From: Spartobacteria bacterium
GTDB taxonomy: Bacteria > Verrucomicrobiota > Verrucomicrobiia > Chthoniobacterales > UBA10450
DNA: 10,176 bases
Assembly: GCA_003445855.1 (NCBI GenBank)
Contig: DMCG01000124.1
Location: 1 to 10,176 of the forward strand
Direction of reading: 5' to 3'
The stretch's first letter is position 1; the number at the start of each line of letters is the position of its first letter. The notes under the pieces are model-generated. The model was given only the letters and a program-made list of their open reading frames with translations, did no database searches and was not told the DNA's origin. The position numbers and the translations under genes are program-made. Below are positions 1-5,424 of the stretch, one piece after another.

Positions 1-36
1 TCGTCTTAGGAAACCTCCGTTCTTCTGCCGAATTTT

Positions 37-171
37 TCAAACTTCATTTCGGTCTGGCGATTTTGAAACGACGGGGCGCCAGAAATACCATGTCTTCGGT
101 AAGAACCGATGGACGATGAGGGCATATAGGGCAACGATCGCGGCGGTCGTGAATACAATCACGCAGTCCAT
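37..171 (-). CDS. Small single-span membrane protein, 44 aa, unknown function
   Basis: The reading frame stays open upstream to about 330, but the start that fits is the ATG at 171. It is preceded five bases upstream by AAAGGA (minus strand, 177-182), whereas the longer version would run into the transporter gene's 3' end and has an Arg-rich, unlikely N-terminus. Residues 3-22 form one hydrophobic helix, followed by HRFLPKTWYFWRP, an aromatic and basic juxtamembrane stretch, and a polar charged tail. This suggests a single-pass inner-membrane protein with a cytoplasmic C-terminus, by the positive-inside rule (inference). It lies 83 bases downstream of the NRAMP-like gene on the same strand and is probably co-transcribed. 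I recognise no family. It could be a small accessory subunit of the transporter or an unrelated small protein. Confidence 0.55.
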   Translation of the reverse strand: MDCVIVFTTAAIVALYALIVHRFLPKTWYFWRPVVSKSPDRNEV

Positions 172-188
172 AACGTTCCTTTCTGCCG

Positions 189-248
189 CAAACCGTAGAA
201 TCGTCAGGCGCCGCGCGCTTGGCGCGGTTTGAGTTTCGCTGAGCGAAA
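189..248. other. Structured intergenic segment with competing hairpins
   Basis: Between the transporter stop and the small membrane gene there are three inverted repeats. CAAACCG (189-195) pairs with CGGTTTG (225-231). CCGCGC (211-216) pairs with GCGCGG (222-227) around a five-base loop. TTTCG (234-238) pairs with CGAAA (244-248). The first two share bases 225-227 and so exclude each other. No U-tract follows on the minus strand, so it is not a standard terminator for the pfkA group. RNA processing or control of the small gene is possible. Confidence 0.3.
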
Positions 249-254
249 ATTGCT

Positions 255-941
255 CTAGAGGATGAACATTGCTGCGGCTGCGCCGAACATCACCAGCACG
301 GTGACGCCGACGATGATGCGCGACGGCCAAGAGCTTGGCTGACCTTGCATCAATTTGCGATCGGACGCCGCGAGCAGAATGCCCACGAGCAGGAACGGCG
401 CAAGCACTCCATTGATAACGGCAGTGTAGAAGAGCGCTTTCAGTGGATTGATGTTCAAAACATCGAGAGCGATTCCAAGTAGGGTAGAAAGAATTACAAC
501 CGCATAGAAAGGAATTGCGCCCCGGAATGGTTCATCGAGTCCTTCCCGCCACGAAAAGGTTTCTGCGAAAGCGTACGCGGCTGATCCCGTGAGAGTGGGA
601 ATTGCCAGCATTCCAACGCCGATCACACCAAGTGTGTAAAGAGTCGAAGCGAAAACGCCGGCGAGCGGGCGCAGGGCTTCTGCCGCTTGCCGCGAAGTCT
701 CAATGTTCGTGATTCCGTGTCTGTGAAGCGTGAGAGCGGTGGCAAGGATGATGAAATACATCACGATGTTGGAGAAAAACGTTCCAACGCCAACATCGAG
801 TTCGCGCAAACCCAATTCACGGCGCGTTGCGCCTAAACGGTCCGCGAGCATGCGGCGTCCCATCGCCTTTTCTTCTTCCACCTCTTGAGACGCTTGCCAG
901 AAAAACAAATAGGGACTGATTGTCGTTCCAAAAATCGCCAC
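255..941 (-). CDS. NRAMP-like divalent metal transporter, C-terminal part after in-frame amber
   Basis: This is the second part of a transporter of the NRAMP/APC fold. It is in the same frame as the upstream piece (951-1529) and is separated from it only by TAG plus three sense codons (Q, N, L). The open frame could begin at GTG 941, but no Shine-Dalgarno sequence supports an independent start. It begins at helix 6, where GTTISPYLFFWQASQEVEE carries the unwound-helix motif (TISPY where classical Mn/Fe NRAMPs have a Met-Pro-His-Asn type motif). About five more hydrophobic helices follow and it ends VMFGAAAAMFIL. If the amber is read through or is a sequence error, the whole protein is about 424 residues, the usual family length with 11 helices. 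On its own this part lacks helix 1 and its metal-site Asp, so it should not transport. Homologues with DPSG-type helix 1 motifs are often annotated as divalent metal cation transporters. The substrate is uncertain. Confidence 0.7.
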   Translation of the reverse strand: MAIFGTTISPYLFFWQASQEVEEEKAMGRRMLADRLGATRRELGLRELDVGVGTFFSNIVMYFIILATALTLHRHGITNIETSRQAAEALRPLAGVFASTLYTLGVIGVGMLAIPTLTGSAAYAFAETFSWREGLDEPFRGAIPFYAVVILSTLLGIALDVLNINPLKALFYTAVINGVLAPFLLVGILLAASDRKLMQGQPSSWPSRIIVGVTVLVMFGAAAAMFIL

Positions 942-950
942 GAGGTTTTG

Positions 951-953
951 CTA
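951..953 (-). other. In-frame amber codon interrupting the NRAMP-like gene
   Basis: Read on the minus strand the sequence is GAT CAC AAC GCA TAG CAA AAC CTC GTG GCG ATT. The codons on both sides belong to one NRAMP-like protein in one frame, so this is a nonsense change and not a frameshift. TGG (Trp) to TAG by a single transition is one plausible origin. A base-calling error in an assembled contig would look the same. Confidence 0.75.
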
Positions 954-1529
954 TGCGTTGTGATCTGACGGCAGCGATGGAATGAAGGTATCGCGCAACA
1001 CGGCCCGCCAATCGGGACCGATTATGAAAGCAGTGATGACGTAAGCAAAAAGAATTAGCGCCAACCATTTCATAATCCCCGCAATTCTATGGTAGCGAAA
1101 GCGGATCGTGGCGATCGCGATTGCAACACCAAAGACTACGACATAGATGTGCGAATTGATTCCTGTCAGCATCTCCGCGGAATCCGCCATTCCCGAGAGA
1201 TCTGCGCCGACGTTGATGCTGTTTGCAGCGAGAAGCGCCGCCGCTCCAAAGAAAAGCAGCGAGCGCGGGCCCTTTCGCCGCAAAGCGTCGCCTAGACCCA
1301 TGCCGGTAACCATTCCGATCCGCGCACACATGAATTGCACGCACGCCATCAGCGGCCAGGTGATGAACGCCGTCCACAGAAGTGAAGTGCCAAGCTGCGC
1401 CCCGACAATCGAGTAGGTCGCGATGCCTGATGGATCATCGTCCGCCGCGCCGGCGGTTACTCCAGGACCGAGCGCCGAAAGAAAGCGGCGGAGGATGCCA
1501 GTTTTAGTTCGATGTGCTACAGCGTCCAT
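951..1529 (-). CDS. NRAMP-like divalent metal transporter, N-terminal part (ends at amber)
   Basis: 192 residues containing helices 1 to 5 of an NRAMP-family transporter. The helix 1 metal-site region reads ADDDPSGIATYS (about 29-40), with DPSG where classical MntH/NRAMP proteins have DPGN. Helices lie at about 18-43, 48-70, 90-118, 127-143 and 148-170, and the start MDAVAHRTKTGILRRF is a short basic cytoplasmic tail. The frame then reaches TAG at the loop before helix 6. The gene starts 46 bases after the pfkA stop codon, with no clear Shine-Dalgarno sequence, and is probably the second gene of that transcript. The protein as encoded lacks helix 6 and all of the second inverted repeat, so alone it should be inactive. 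The sequence is well conserved on both sides of the stop, with no other lesion, so any inactivation is recent. The other options are readthrough or a sequencing error. Confidence 0.7.
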   Translation of the reverse strand: MDAVAHRTKTGILRRFLSALGPGVTAGAADDDPSGIATYSIVGAQLGTSLLWTAFITWPLMACVQFMCARIGMVTGMGLGDALRRKGPRSLLFFGAAALLAANSINVGADLSGMADSAEMLTGINSHIYVVVFGVAIAIATIRFRYHRIAGIMKWLALILFAYVITAFIIGPDWRAVLRDTFIPSLPSDHNA

Positions 1530-1575
1530 CTCGGTCTTAGGTTCAGAGAAAGGGATTGAACGCCTCGATTGCTCA

Positions 1576-2547
1576 CTATTTCGCGAGCGACCGCGCGAGG
1601 TGAAACAGTTCTGCGTTCAGCGGTTTTTGTTTTCCGACGACGTCTGCGAGAGGCGTCGCGGTGATCTCTCCTCGCTGTATGCCGATAAGAATCCCTCTTT
1701 CACCGGCCAGTAAACGATCGACCGCTCCGGCACCCAATCGGCTCGCCAGAACGCGATCAAAAGCGGTCGGAGCGCCCCCGCGCTGGACGTGACCCAGCTT
1801 GGTCACCCGCAATTCAAACTGCAATCGATCGCGGTGCTCGAGGAAATATGCGTGCAGTTTTTCCGCATTGAAGGTTGCGCCTTCCGCGACAACGACAAGC
1901 GCATGAGATTTTCCCCGGTTGTAAGCATCGCGTAACTCTTGCGCGACAGTCTCAGGATCTGATTCGATTTCCGGAACGACGATCGCATCCGCGCCGCCTG
2001 CGAACCCCGCCATCAGGCCGAGATATCCGCACTTTCTTCCCATTACTTCGACGAGGAAGGCGCGATGATGTGACGAAGCGGTCACTTTGAGCCTGTCGAT
2101 TGCTTCGAGCGCAATGTTTAATGCGGTGTCGACGCCGACGGTGACTTCAGTACCGCATAAATCATTATCGATTGTCGATGCAACGCCTACGACTGGAAAT
2201 CCCAGTCGCGATAATGCGTGCGCGCCGGCTTGCGAGCCGTTACCACCGATTACGACAAGACCTTCGATGGACCGAGCGGCGAGAGCTGCCATCGCCTGAG
2301 CGATTCCGCGCTCGGTGCGAAACTCCTCACAGCGTGCGCTTCCAAGCATAGTGCCGCCCAAGTGCGAGATTCGACCAACGTCTCTTGGCGTTAATGGAGT
2401 AAAGTCGTCTCCAATAAGACCGGCATAGCCATGACGAACGCCCAAGACTTCGCTCGAATGCCAAACAGCGCGTCTCGTCACCGCGCGGATCGCTGCGTTC
2501 ATCCCCGGAGAGTCGCCTCCGCTTGTTAAGACCGCGATTCGTTTCAT
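1576..2547 (-). CDS. pfkA: ATP-dependent 6-phosphofructokinase
   Basis: Cytoplasmic glycolytic enzyme that phosphorylates fructose 6-phosphate to fructose 1,6-bisphosphate. At 323 residues it aligns almost without gaps to the short bacterial PfkA type. Visible landmarks are the N-terminal nucleotide loop TSGGDSPGMNAAIR (8-21), GSAR with Arg72, GGNGSQ (101-106), TIDND (125-129) with the catalytic base position Asp127, Arg162, MGR with Arg171, and Glu222. Gly104 and the lack of Lys at 124 argue for ATP rather than pyrophosphate as donor. Position 103, an active-site Asp in E. coli PfkA, is Asn here, and 124 is Ser instead of Gly. These may be subfamily traits or may alter kinetics. Allosteric-site residues Arg21, Arg25 and Lys213 are present. 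The start ATG has only a weak AAAAGA upstream. It is the first gene of the minus-strand group and divergent from a universal stress protein, an arrangement that suggests co-regulation under energy stress (inference). Confidence 0.93.
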   Translation of the reverse strand: MKRIAVLTSGGDSPGMNAAIRAVTRRAVWHSSEVLGVRHGYAGLIGDDFTPLTPRDVGRISHLGGTMLGSARCEEFRTERGIAQAMAALAARSIEGLVVIGGNGSQAGAHALSRLGFPVVGVASTIDNDLCGTEVTVGVDTALNIALEAIDRLKVTASSHHRAFLVEVMGRKCGYLGLMAGFAGGADAIVVPEIESDPETVAQELRDAYNRGKSHALVVVAEGATFNAEKLHAYFLEHRDRLQFELRVTKLGHVQRGGAPTAFDRVLASRLGAGAVDRLLAGERGILIGIQRGEITATPLADVVGKQKPLNAELFHLARSLAK

Positions 2548-2736
2548 AGAGACGTATCTTTTCTAAAAGAGTGACTGCATGCTTCGCCGCATTTGCGATT
2601 CGCTAACTGTTTCTTGCGACCCGCTGGCTCGCAAAACCAGTAGTTCCACCGTTTCTCTTGCCACCACAAGAAACGCACAAGATTTCACAATCTCGGAGGA
2701 GTCAAGTGCACCGACCCGACTCAGAATACACGAGCC
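2548..2736. promoter_or_regulatory. Divergent intergenic region, pfkA versus universal stress gene
   Basis: This 189-base region must hold promoters for both directions. GTTTCTTG (2609-2616) recurs inverted as CAAGAAAC (2667-2674), and GTTTCTCTTG (2651-2660) lies beside the latter, making an imperfect palindrome around CCACCA. These are candidate operator half-sites. I cannot fix a convincing -35/-10 pair on either strand and I see no FNR-type TTGAT-N4-ATCAA box. Confidence 0.4.
2695..2701 (+). promoter_or_regulatory. Strong Shine-Dalgarno GGAGGAG, misplaced for the USP start
   Basis: GGAGGAG lies 35 bases before the USP ATG at 2737, too far to serve it. It sits four bases before a GTG at 2706 that opens a 27-codon frame ending at 2789 and overlapping the USP start in another frame. 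It may drive a leader peptide coupled to the USP gene. Confidence 0.4.
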
Positions 2737-2789
2737 ATGAAATTAGAAACCATGCCAGTCCGTTCGGACCCAGCGCTTCTCAGCATTAA
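2706..2789 (+). CDS. Possible 27-codon leader peptide overlapping the USP start
   Basis: GTG at 2706, four bases after GGAGGAG, opens MHRPDSEYTS... and runs to TAA at 2787-2789, crossing the USP start at 2737 in a different frame. The peptide is hydrophilic, His-rich and unlike anything I know. The only support is the excellent ribosome binding site and the fact that neither ATG of the USP gene (2737 or 2752) has one. Translation of this leader could keep the USP start open by reinitiation. It may equally be chance. Confidence 0.2.
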   Translation: MHRPDSEYTSHEIRNHASPFGPSASQH

Positions 2790-3231
2790 GAAAATCCTGG
2801 TGCCGGTTGATTTTTCGTCTTTGTCGAAGAAGGCATTCAAGTACGCTCTCCGGCTGGCGCAGCAGTTTAAGACAGAGCTTACTGTGCTTCATGTTCTCGA
2901 GCCCGCCGTTCCGCCGAGCTTTGAGGGATTGCAGATAGCGCCGCCGTTTCCTGAAGAGGCCCCGTCGGGCGCGGAAAAAAACCTGAGGACGTTAATCGAT
3001 TCGGCGCGCACAGCGGGGGTGCCGAAGGTAAGATCCTTGTTTCGCCGGGGCCTCGCCTCACATGAGATTGTGGAAGCGGCCAAAGACCTGGATGTCGATC
3101 TTATCGTGATTGCCGCTCATGGTTACACCGGCTGGAAGTATTTCTGCATCTGTGGCACCGCCGAACGCGTAGTGCGCGCGGCGCCATGTCCGGTCCTCGT
3201 CGTTCGCGAGAAGGAGCACGAATTCATCTGA
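2737..3231 (+). CDS. Universal stress protein, single UspA domain
   Basis: 164-residue cytoplasmic protein with one Usp fold (Rossmann-like alpha/beta). The first strand is KKILVPVDFSS (18-28), with the family's early Asp in PVD. The last part reads DLIVIAAHGYTGWKYF (121-136) and then TAERVVRAAPCPVLVVRE. In ATP-binding USPs the loop pattern is G-x2-G-x9-G-(S/T). Here the position of the final Gly-Ser is Cys139-Gly140 (YFCICGTAER where relatives have a GSTAER-type ending), so nucleotide binding is doubtful. The length is typical. ATG 2737 was chosen as the first start in frame. ATG 2752 is also possible and still leaves the domain complete. The gene lies next to pfkA in divergent orientation, and its stop overlaps the ribosome binding site of the next gene, so it is translated in a chain with the 64-residue protein and the cNMP-fold protein. 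Confidence 0.9.
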   Translation: MKLETMPVRSDPALLSIKKILVPVDFSSLSKKAFKYALRLAQQFKTELTVLHVLEPAVPPSFEGLQIAPPFPEEAPSGAEKNLRTLIDSARTAGVPKVRSLFRRGLASHEIVEAAKDLDVDLIVIAAHGYTGWKYFCICGTAERVVRAAPCPVLVVREKEHEFI

Positions 3232-3237
3232 GGAGGT
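3231..3237 (+). promoter_or_regulatory. Ribosome binding site AGGAGGT for the 64-aa gene
   Basis: A near-perfect anti-Shine-Dalgarno match, six bases before ATG 3244 and touching the USP stop codon. It is the best ribosome binding site in the window and is the main evidence that the small gene is real. Confidence 0.7.
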
Positions 3238-3243
3238 CGAAAA

Positions 3244-3438
3244 ATGAAAACGAAAGCACCCGTCAAAAAGAAGAGCGAAAAGCGGTTGCCACAAAAGATC
3301 GGAACGGCTGGGCCTAAATTCTCATCTCAACCAGTTTGCCTGCATCGGCGGAGCGCGTCTGAATTTTCCTGTGGCATCGACGATCAGCGCGCACTTCTAG
3401 TCGAGGAATCGTTGGATGAGAGAGAAAGGAGAGGCTGA
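3244..3438 (+). CDS. Small basic protein, 64 aa, unknown function
   Basis: Unrecognised. The start is set by AGGAGGT six bases upstream, and the stop TGA shares its A with the next gene's ATG (TGATG, 3436-3440), a pattern typical of translational coupling. The N-terminal third is Lys-rich (MKTKAPVKKKSEKRLPQK). The middle holds two Cys residues (32 and 43, by count), and the C-terminus is acidic and Arg-rich (EESLDERERRG). There is no membrane segment or signal peptide. It could be a small nucleic-acid-binding or adaptor protein acting with the USP or cNMP-fold partners, or a degraded remnant kept only as a translated spacer. The lack of any known domain leaves function open. Confidence 0.5.
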   Translation: MKTKAPVKKKSEKRLPQKIGTAGPKFSSQPVCLHRRSASEFSCGIDDQRALLVEESLDERERRG

Positions 3439-3998
3439 TGACAATCGAAACTCGAGCTGAGGCGGAACCAATGACGACTCGTGTGGCGTTGCATCCGTTT
3501 CTCGCGGGCATGAATCGAAGGCAATTGGCGTTGCTCACGGACTGCGCAGTGGCTGTTCAATTTAAAAGAGGACAAGTGATTTTCCGTGAAGGCGAACTCG
3601 CGAATCGGTTTTATTTGATCGAAACTGGAAAGGTGATCCTGGAGTCGAGCGGCGGGTCGGGCGATCCAGTGGTCATCGATACAATCGGCGCCGGTGATCT
3701 ATTGGGGTGGTCGTGGATGTTTCCGCCTCATACCTGGCACTTCACGGCGCGTGCGGTTGAGCCCACCACCGCCATCTTCTTTTCCGGGACGATCTTGCGC
3801 GAGTATTGCGAAAAGGACCACTCACTCGGTTACGAACTTTTGAAACGCATGACCGTGGTGATGAGTCGACGCATGCAGGCGGCGCGGAACAAAATGTTGG
3901 CCATTCACCATCGCAGCGACACTCTTCCGCCGGTGGGGCTGTCGCCATTTATGGAGCAGGAGCTCGACACCCGTGCGGGTGCTGATGACGATCGGTAA
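3438..3998 (+). CDS. Cyclic-nucleotide-binding-fold protein without HTH (Crp/Fnr-like sensor domain)
   Basis: 186 residues with a cNMP-binding beta-barrel at about 18-125 (HPFLAGMNRRQLALL, GQVIFREGELANRFYLIETGKV, GDLLGWSWMFPP) and a C-helix (ELLKRMTVVMSRRMQAARNKML). Crp and Fnr then have a winged helix of about 70 residues. Here only a short acidic tail follows, so this is not a DNA-binding regulator. The loop that in E. coli Crp binds the cAMP phosphate (Gly-Glu, then Arg-Ser/Thr-Ala) reads GDLLGWSWMFPPHTWHFTARA, lacking the usual Glu and Arg, so cAMP is unlikely to be the ligand. Proteins with this GWSWxFPP loop are, to my knowledge, common in environmental bacteria and poorly characterised. 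ATG 3438 has AAGGAGAGG (3426-3434) in front of it and overlaps the previous stop. The role may be a small-molecule sensor working through protein contacts with the neighbouring USP (inference). Confidence 0.85.
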   Translation: MTIETRAEAEPMTTRVALHPFLAGMNRRQLALLTDCAVAVQFKRGQVIFREGELANRFYLIETGKVILESSGGSGDPVVIDTIGAGDLLGWSWMFPPHTWHFTARAVEPTTAIFFSGTILREYCEKDHSLGYELLKRMTVVMSRRMQAARNKMLAIHHRSDTLPPVGLSPFMEQELDTRAGADDDR

Positions 3999-4067
3999 TT
4001 TTGCGAGAGGGCTGACTAAAAACGCCTTCGCTGTCGGGCTAAGAGTCGAAAACTCCACCGTATTCGA

Positions 4068-4095
4068 TTGCAAAATCGGCGTCGGGAAAGATACT
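4068..4095 (+). promoter_or_regulatory. Candidate sigma-70-type promoter for the AraC-family gene
   Basis: TTGCAA (4068-4073) and GATACT (4090-4095) are spaced 16 bases apart in the 113-base gap before ATG 4112. This would give a very short leader, which fits the absence of a Shine-Dalgarno sequence there. The match is modest and could be chance. Confidence 0.25.
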
Positions 4096-4111
4096 GGATT
4101 ATACACTGTTT

Positions 4112-5041
4112 ATGACCGACGCCGCGCTGCCGAGTGCCACCAATAATGCGAACAAACAATTAATCGATACGCTGCTGCGCTCGCGCTTATTTCGTGATTA
4201 CGAGAGCGTATTTACAAAAGCTACTGGTTTGCCGCTCGCGCTGCGGCCTCTGGAATACTGGCAGTTGGAACATCACCAAAAAACAAACGAGAATCGATTC
4301 TGCGCTCTGCTCGCGGAGCGGCCGGCGACGTTGGCCGTTTGTTTGCAGTCGCATGCGGAGATTGTTCAGCACACAGGCGCCACACCACGCAGCGAAACCT
4401 GCCCATTCGGTTTGACCGAAACGGCGGTGCCGGTGCGACTCGGTGAAGAAACAATCGGCTTTCTCCGGATCGGGCAGGTTTTGCGCCGCTTGGCCATCGA
4501 ATCGGACAAGACGCGCGCCGCCGCCAAGCTCGCAGAGTGTGGCGTGCCGTTTACCGGCGGCATCCGCAAAGCGTGGGAGACGACGCCGATCATCCCGAAG
4601 GACAAATACAGCGCGATCGTGCGGCTGCTCACGTTTTTTGCCGAGCAACTCTCGGCCCTCATCAACCAAATCGTGCTCGAGAAACAGAACTCCGAGCCGC
4701 CGCTGGTGCGCAAGGCGCGCGAATACATCGAGCAACACAAAATGGAGCCGCTTTCATTGGCCGCCGTCGCGCAGGCATCTGGCGCGAGCGTGTTTCATTT
4801 CTGCAAAGTCTTCAAGAAAACGACTGGCCTGAAATTTACCGAATACGTTGGCCGGGTGCGATTGGAAAACGCCAAAACGCAGCTATTGAATCCGAATCGC
4901 CGCATCAGCGAGGTCGCTTATGACGTCGGTTTCCAGTCGCTGACCCAGTTTAATCGCATGTTCAAGCGAGTTTTTGGACAATCACCGACGGAATTTCGCG
5001 CTCACCTCAGCACAAACAAGCGGCGCGCCAAGGCTGCATAA
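4112..5041 (+). CDS. AraC-family transcriptional regulator with PocR-type sensory domain
   Basis: 309 residues. About 20-185 match the PocR ligand-binding domain (a PAS-like fold named after the propanediol regulator PocR): SRLFRDYESVFTKATGLPLA at the start, then Cys77, and CPFGLTETAVPVRLGEETIG with Cys97 and a typical GLTExAVPV strand. About 198-300 form the AraC DNA-binding domain with two helix-turn-helix units, LSLAAVAQASGASVFHFCKVF and ISEVAYDVGFQSLTQFNRMF, ending GQSPTEFRAHL. The start is ATG 4112. No Shine-Dalgarno sequence is visible. It stands first in a run of plus-strand genes (86-aa membrane protein, three tandem USPs, receiver, ABC ATPase), so it probably regulates them. No propanediol, cobalamin or microcompartment genes are present, so the ligand is unlikely to be that of PocR. 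The long open frame on the opposite strand (4187-4738) is a shadow. Confidence 0.92.
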   Translation: MTDAALPSATNNANKQLIDTLLRSRLFRDYESVFTKATGLPLALRPLEYWQLEHHQKTNENRFCALLAERPATLAVCLQSHAEIVQHTGATPRSETCPFGLTETAVPVRLGEETIGFLRIGQVLRRLAIESDKTRAAAKLAECGVPFTGGIRKAWETTPIIPKDKYSAIVRLLTFFAEQLSALINQIVLEKQNSEPPLVRKAREYIEQHKMEPLSLAAVAQASGASVFHFCKVFKKTTGLKFTEYVGRVRLENAKTQLLNPNRRISEVAYDVGFQSLTQFNRMFKRVFGQSPTEFRAHLSTNKRRAKAA

Positions 5042-5048
5042 GATCGCA

Positions 5049-5309
5049 ATGGTAAGCCCAAACAAAATAGGTTTGGTGATTGGCGCGTTGATTGGCGGCT
5101 GGCATTTGTTTTGGTCTCTTCTCGTTGCCATCGGTTGGGCGCAACCGTTCATCGATTTCATTTTCTGGGCGCATATGATCCGCTCCATTTATGTAGTGAA
5201 AGCGTTCGATCCGGTCGCGGCTCTGACGCTCATTGTGATCACGTCAGTGATCGGGTACGTGTTCGGCTACGTCGGCGCAGTTTTCTGGAACAAGCTGCAT
5301 CGACAATAG
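5049..5309 (+). CDS. Small two-span membrane protein, 86 aa, unknown function
   Basis: ATG 5049, seven bases after the AraC-type gene's stop, gives MVSPNKIGLVIGALIGGWHL. The frame is open further upstream, but that part overlaps the regulator's C-terminal coding region and reads as a shadow. There are two hydrophobic helices: about 8-30 (GGWHLFWSLLVAIGWAQP at the end of the first) and 55-77 (AALTLIVITSVIGYVFGYVG). Between them lies FIDFIFWAHMIRSIYV. The Gly-Gly-Trp-His and FWxHMI features recall a family of small hypothetical membrane proteins found in many bacteria, though I cannot name it. Both ends are probably cytoplasmic. The tight spacing makes it translationally linked to the regulator and thus probably under the same control. 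Confidence 0.75.
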   Translation: MVSPNKIGLVIGALIGGWHLFWSLLVAIGWAQPFIDFIFWAHMIRSIYVVKAFDPVAALTLIVITSVIGYVFGYVGAVFWNKLHRQ

Positions 5310-5424
5310 ACGGAAGGCGCCCGTGGATTCGCGACCACTGGATCGTGCCGTTGCGCGCAAGAAATGACGCAATTTTAACAAGCGATGCTGAGTCAGACGA
5401 CGCGGTTAGCCTCAATTTGAAGAC
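5310..5424 (+). promoter_or_regulatory. 115-base gap with perfect palindrome TTGCGCGCAA
   Basis: The spacer before the first tandem USP contains the perfect 10-base palindrome TTGCGCGCAA (5351-5360) and a further CGCAA half-copy at 5368-5372. TTTTAACA follows at 5373-5380, and it is AT-rich. This could be an operator with an internal promoter. There is no independent support, and no terminator is visible. Confidence 0.25.

Noticed and set aside
951..953. TAG as a recoded amino acid (pyrrolysine) or selenocysteine site
   Set aside because: Selenocysteine uses TGA. Pyrrolysine needs its own tRNA and ligase, not seen here, and NRAMP proteins have no known site of this kind.
255..1529. Frameshift as the cause of the transporter break
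   Set aside because: Both parts are in the same frame (the ends differ by a multiple of three), so the break is a nonsense codon only.
1576..2547. Pyrophosphate-dependent phosphofructokinase
   Set aside because: PPi enzymes have Asp at 104 and Lys at 124. This one has Gly104 and Ser124, and its length is that of the ATP-type PfkA.
2548..2736. FNR/Crp-type operator in front of the USP and pfkA genes
   Set aside because: I looked for TTGAT-N4-ATCAA and TGTGA-N6-TCACA patterns in the gaps and found no acceptable match.
3438..3998. Full Crp/Fnr transcription regulator
   Set aside because: The protein ends about 35 residues after the C-helix with no winged helix, and no HTH-like sequence follows in any plus frame before 4112.
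4187..4738. Long open frame (183 codons) on the minus strand opposite the AraC-type gene
   Set aside because: It is fully antisense to a clear PocR-AraC protein, has Arg- and Gln-rich composition, no recognisable domain and no ribosome binding site.
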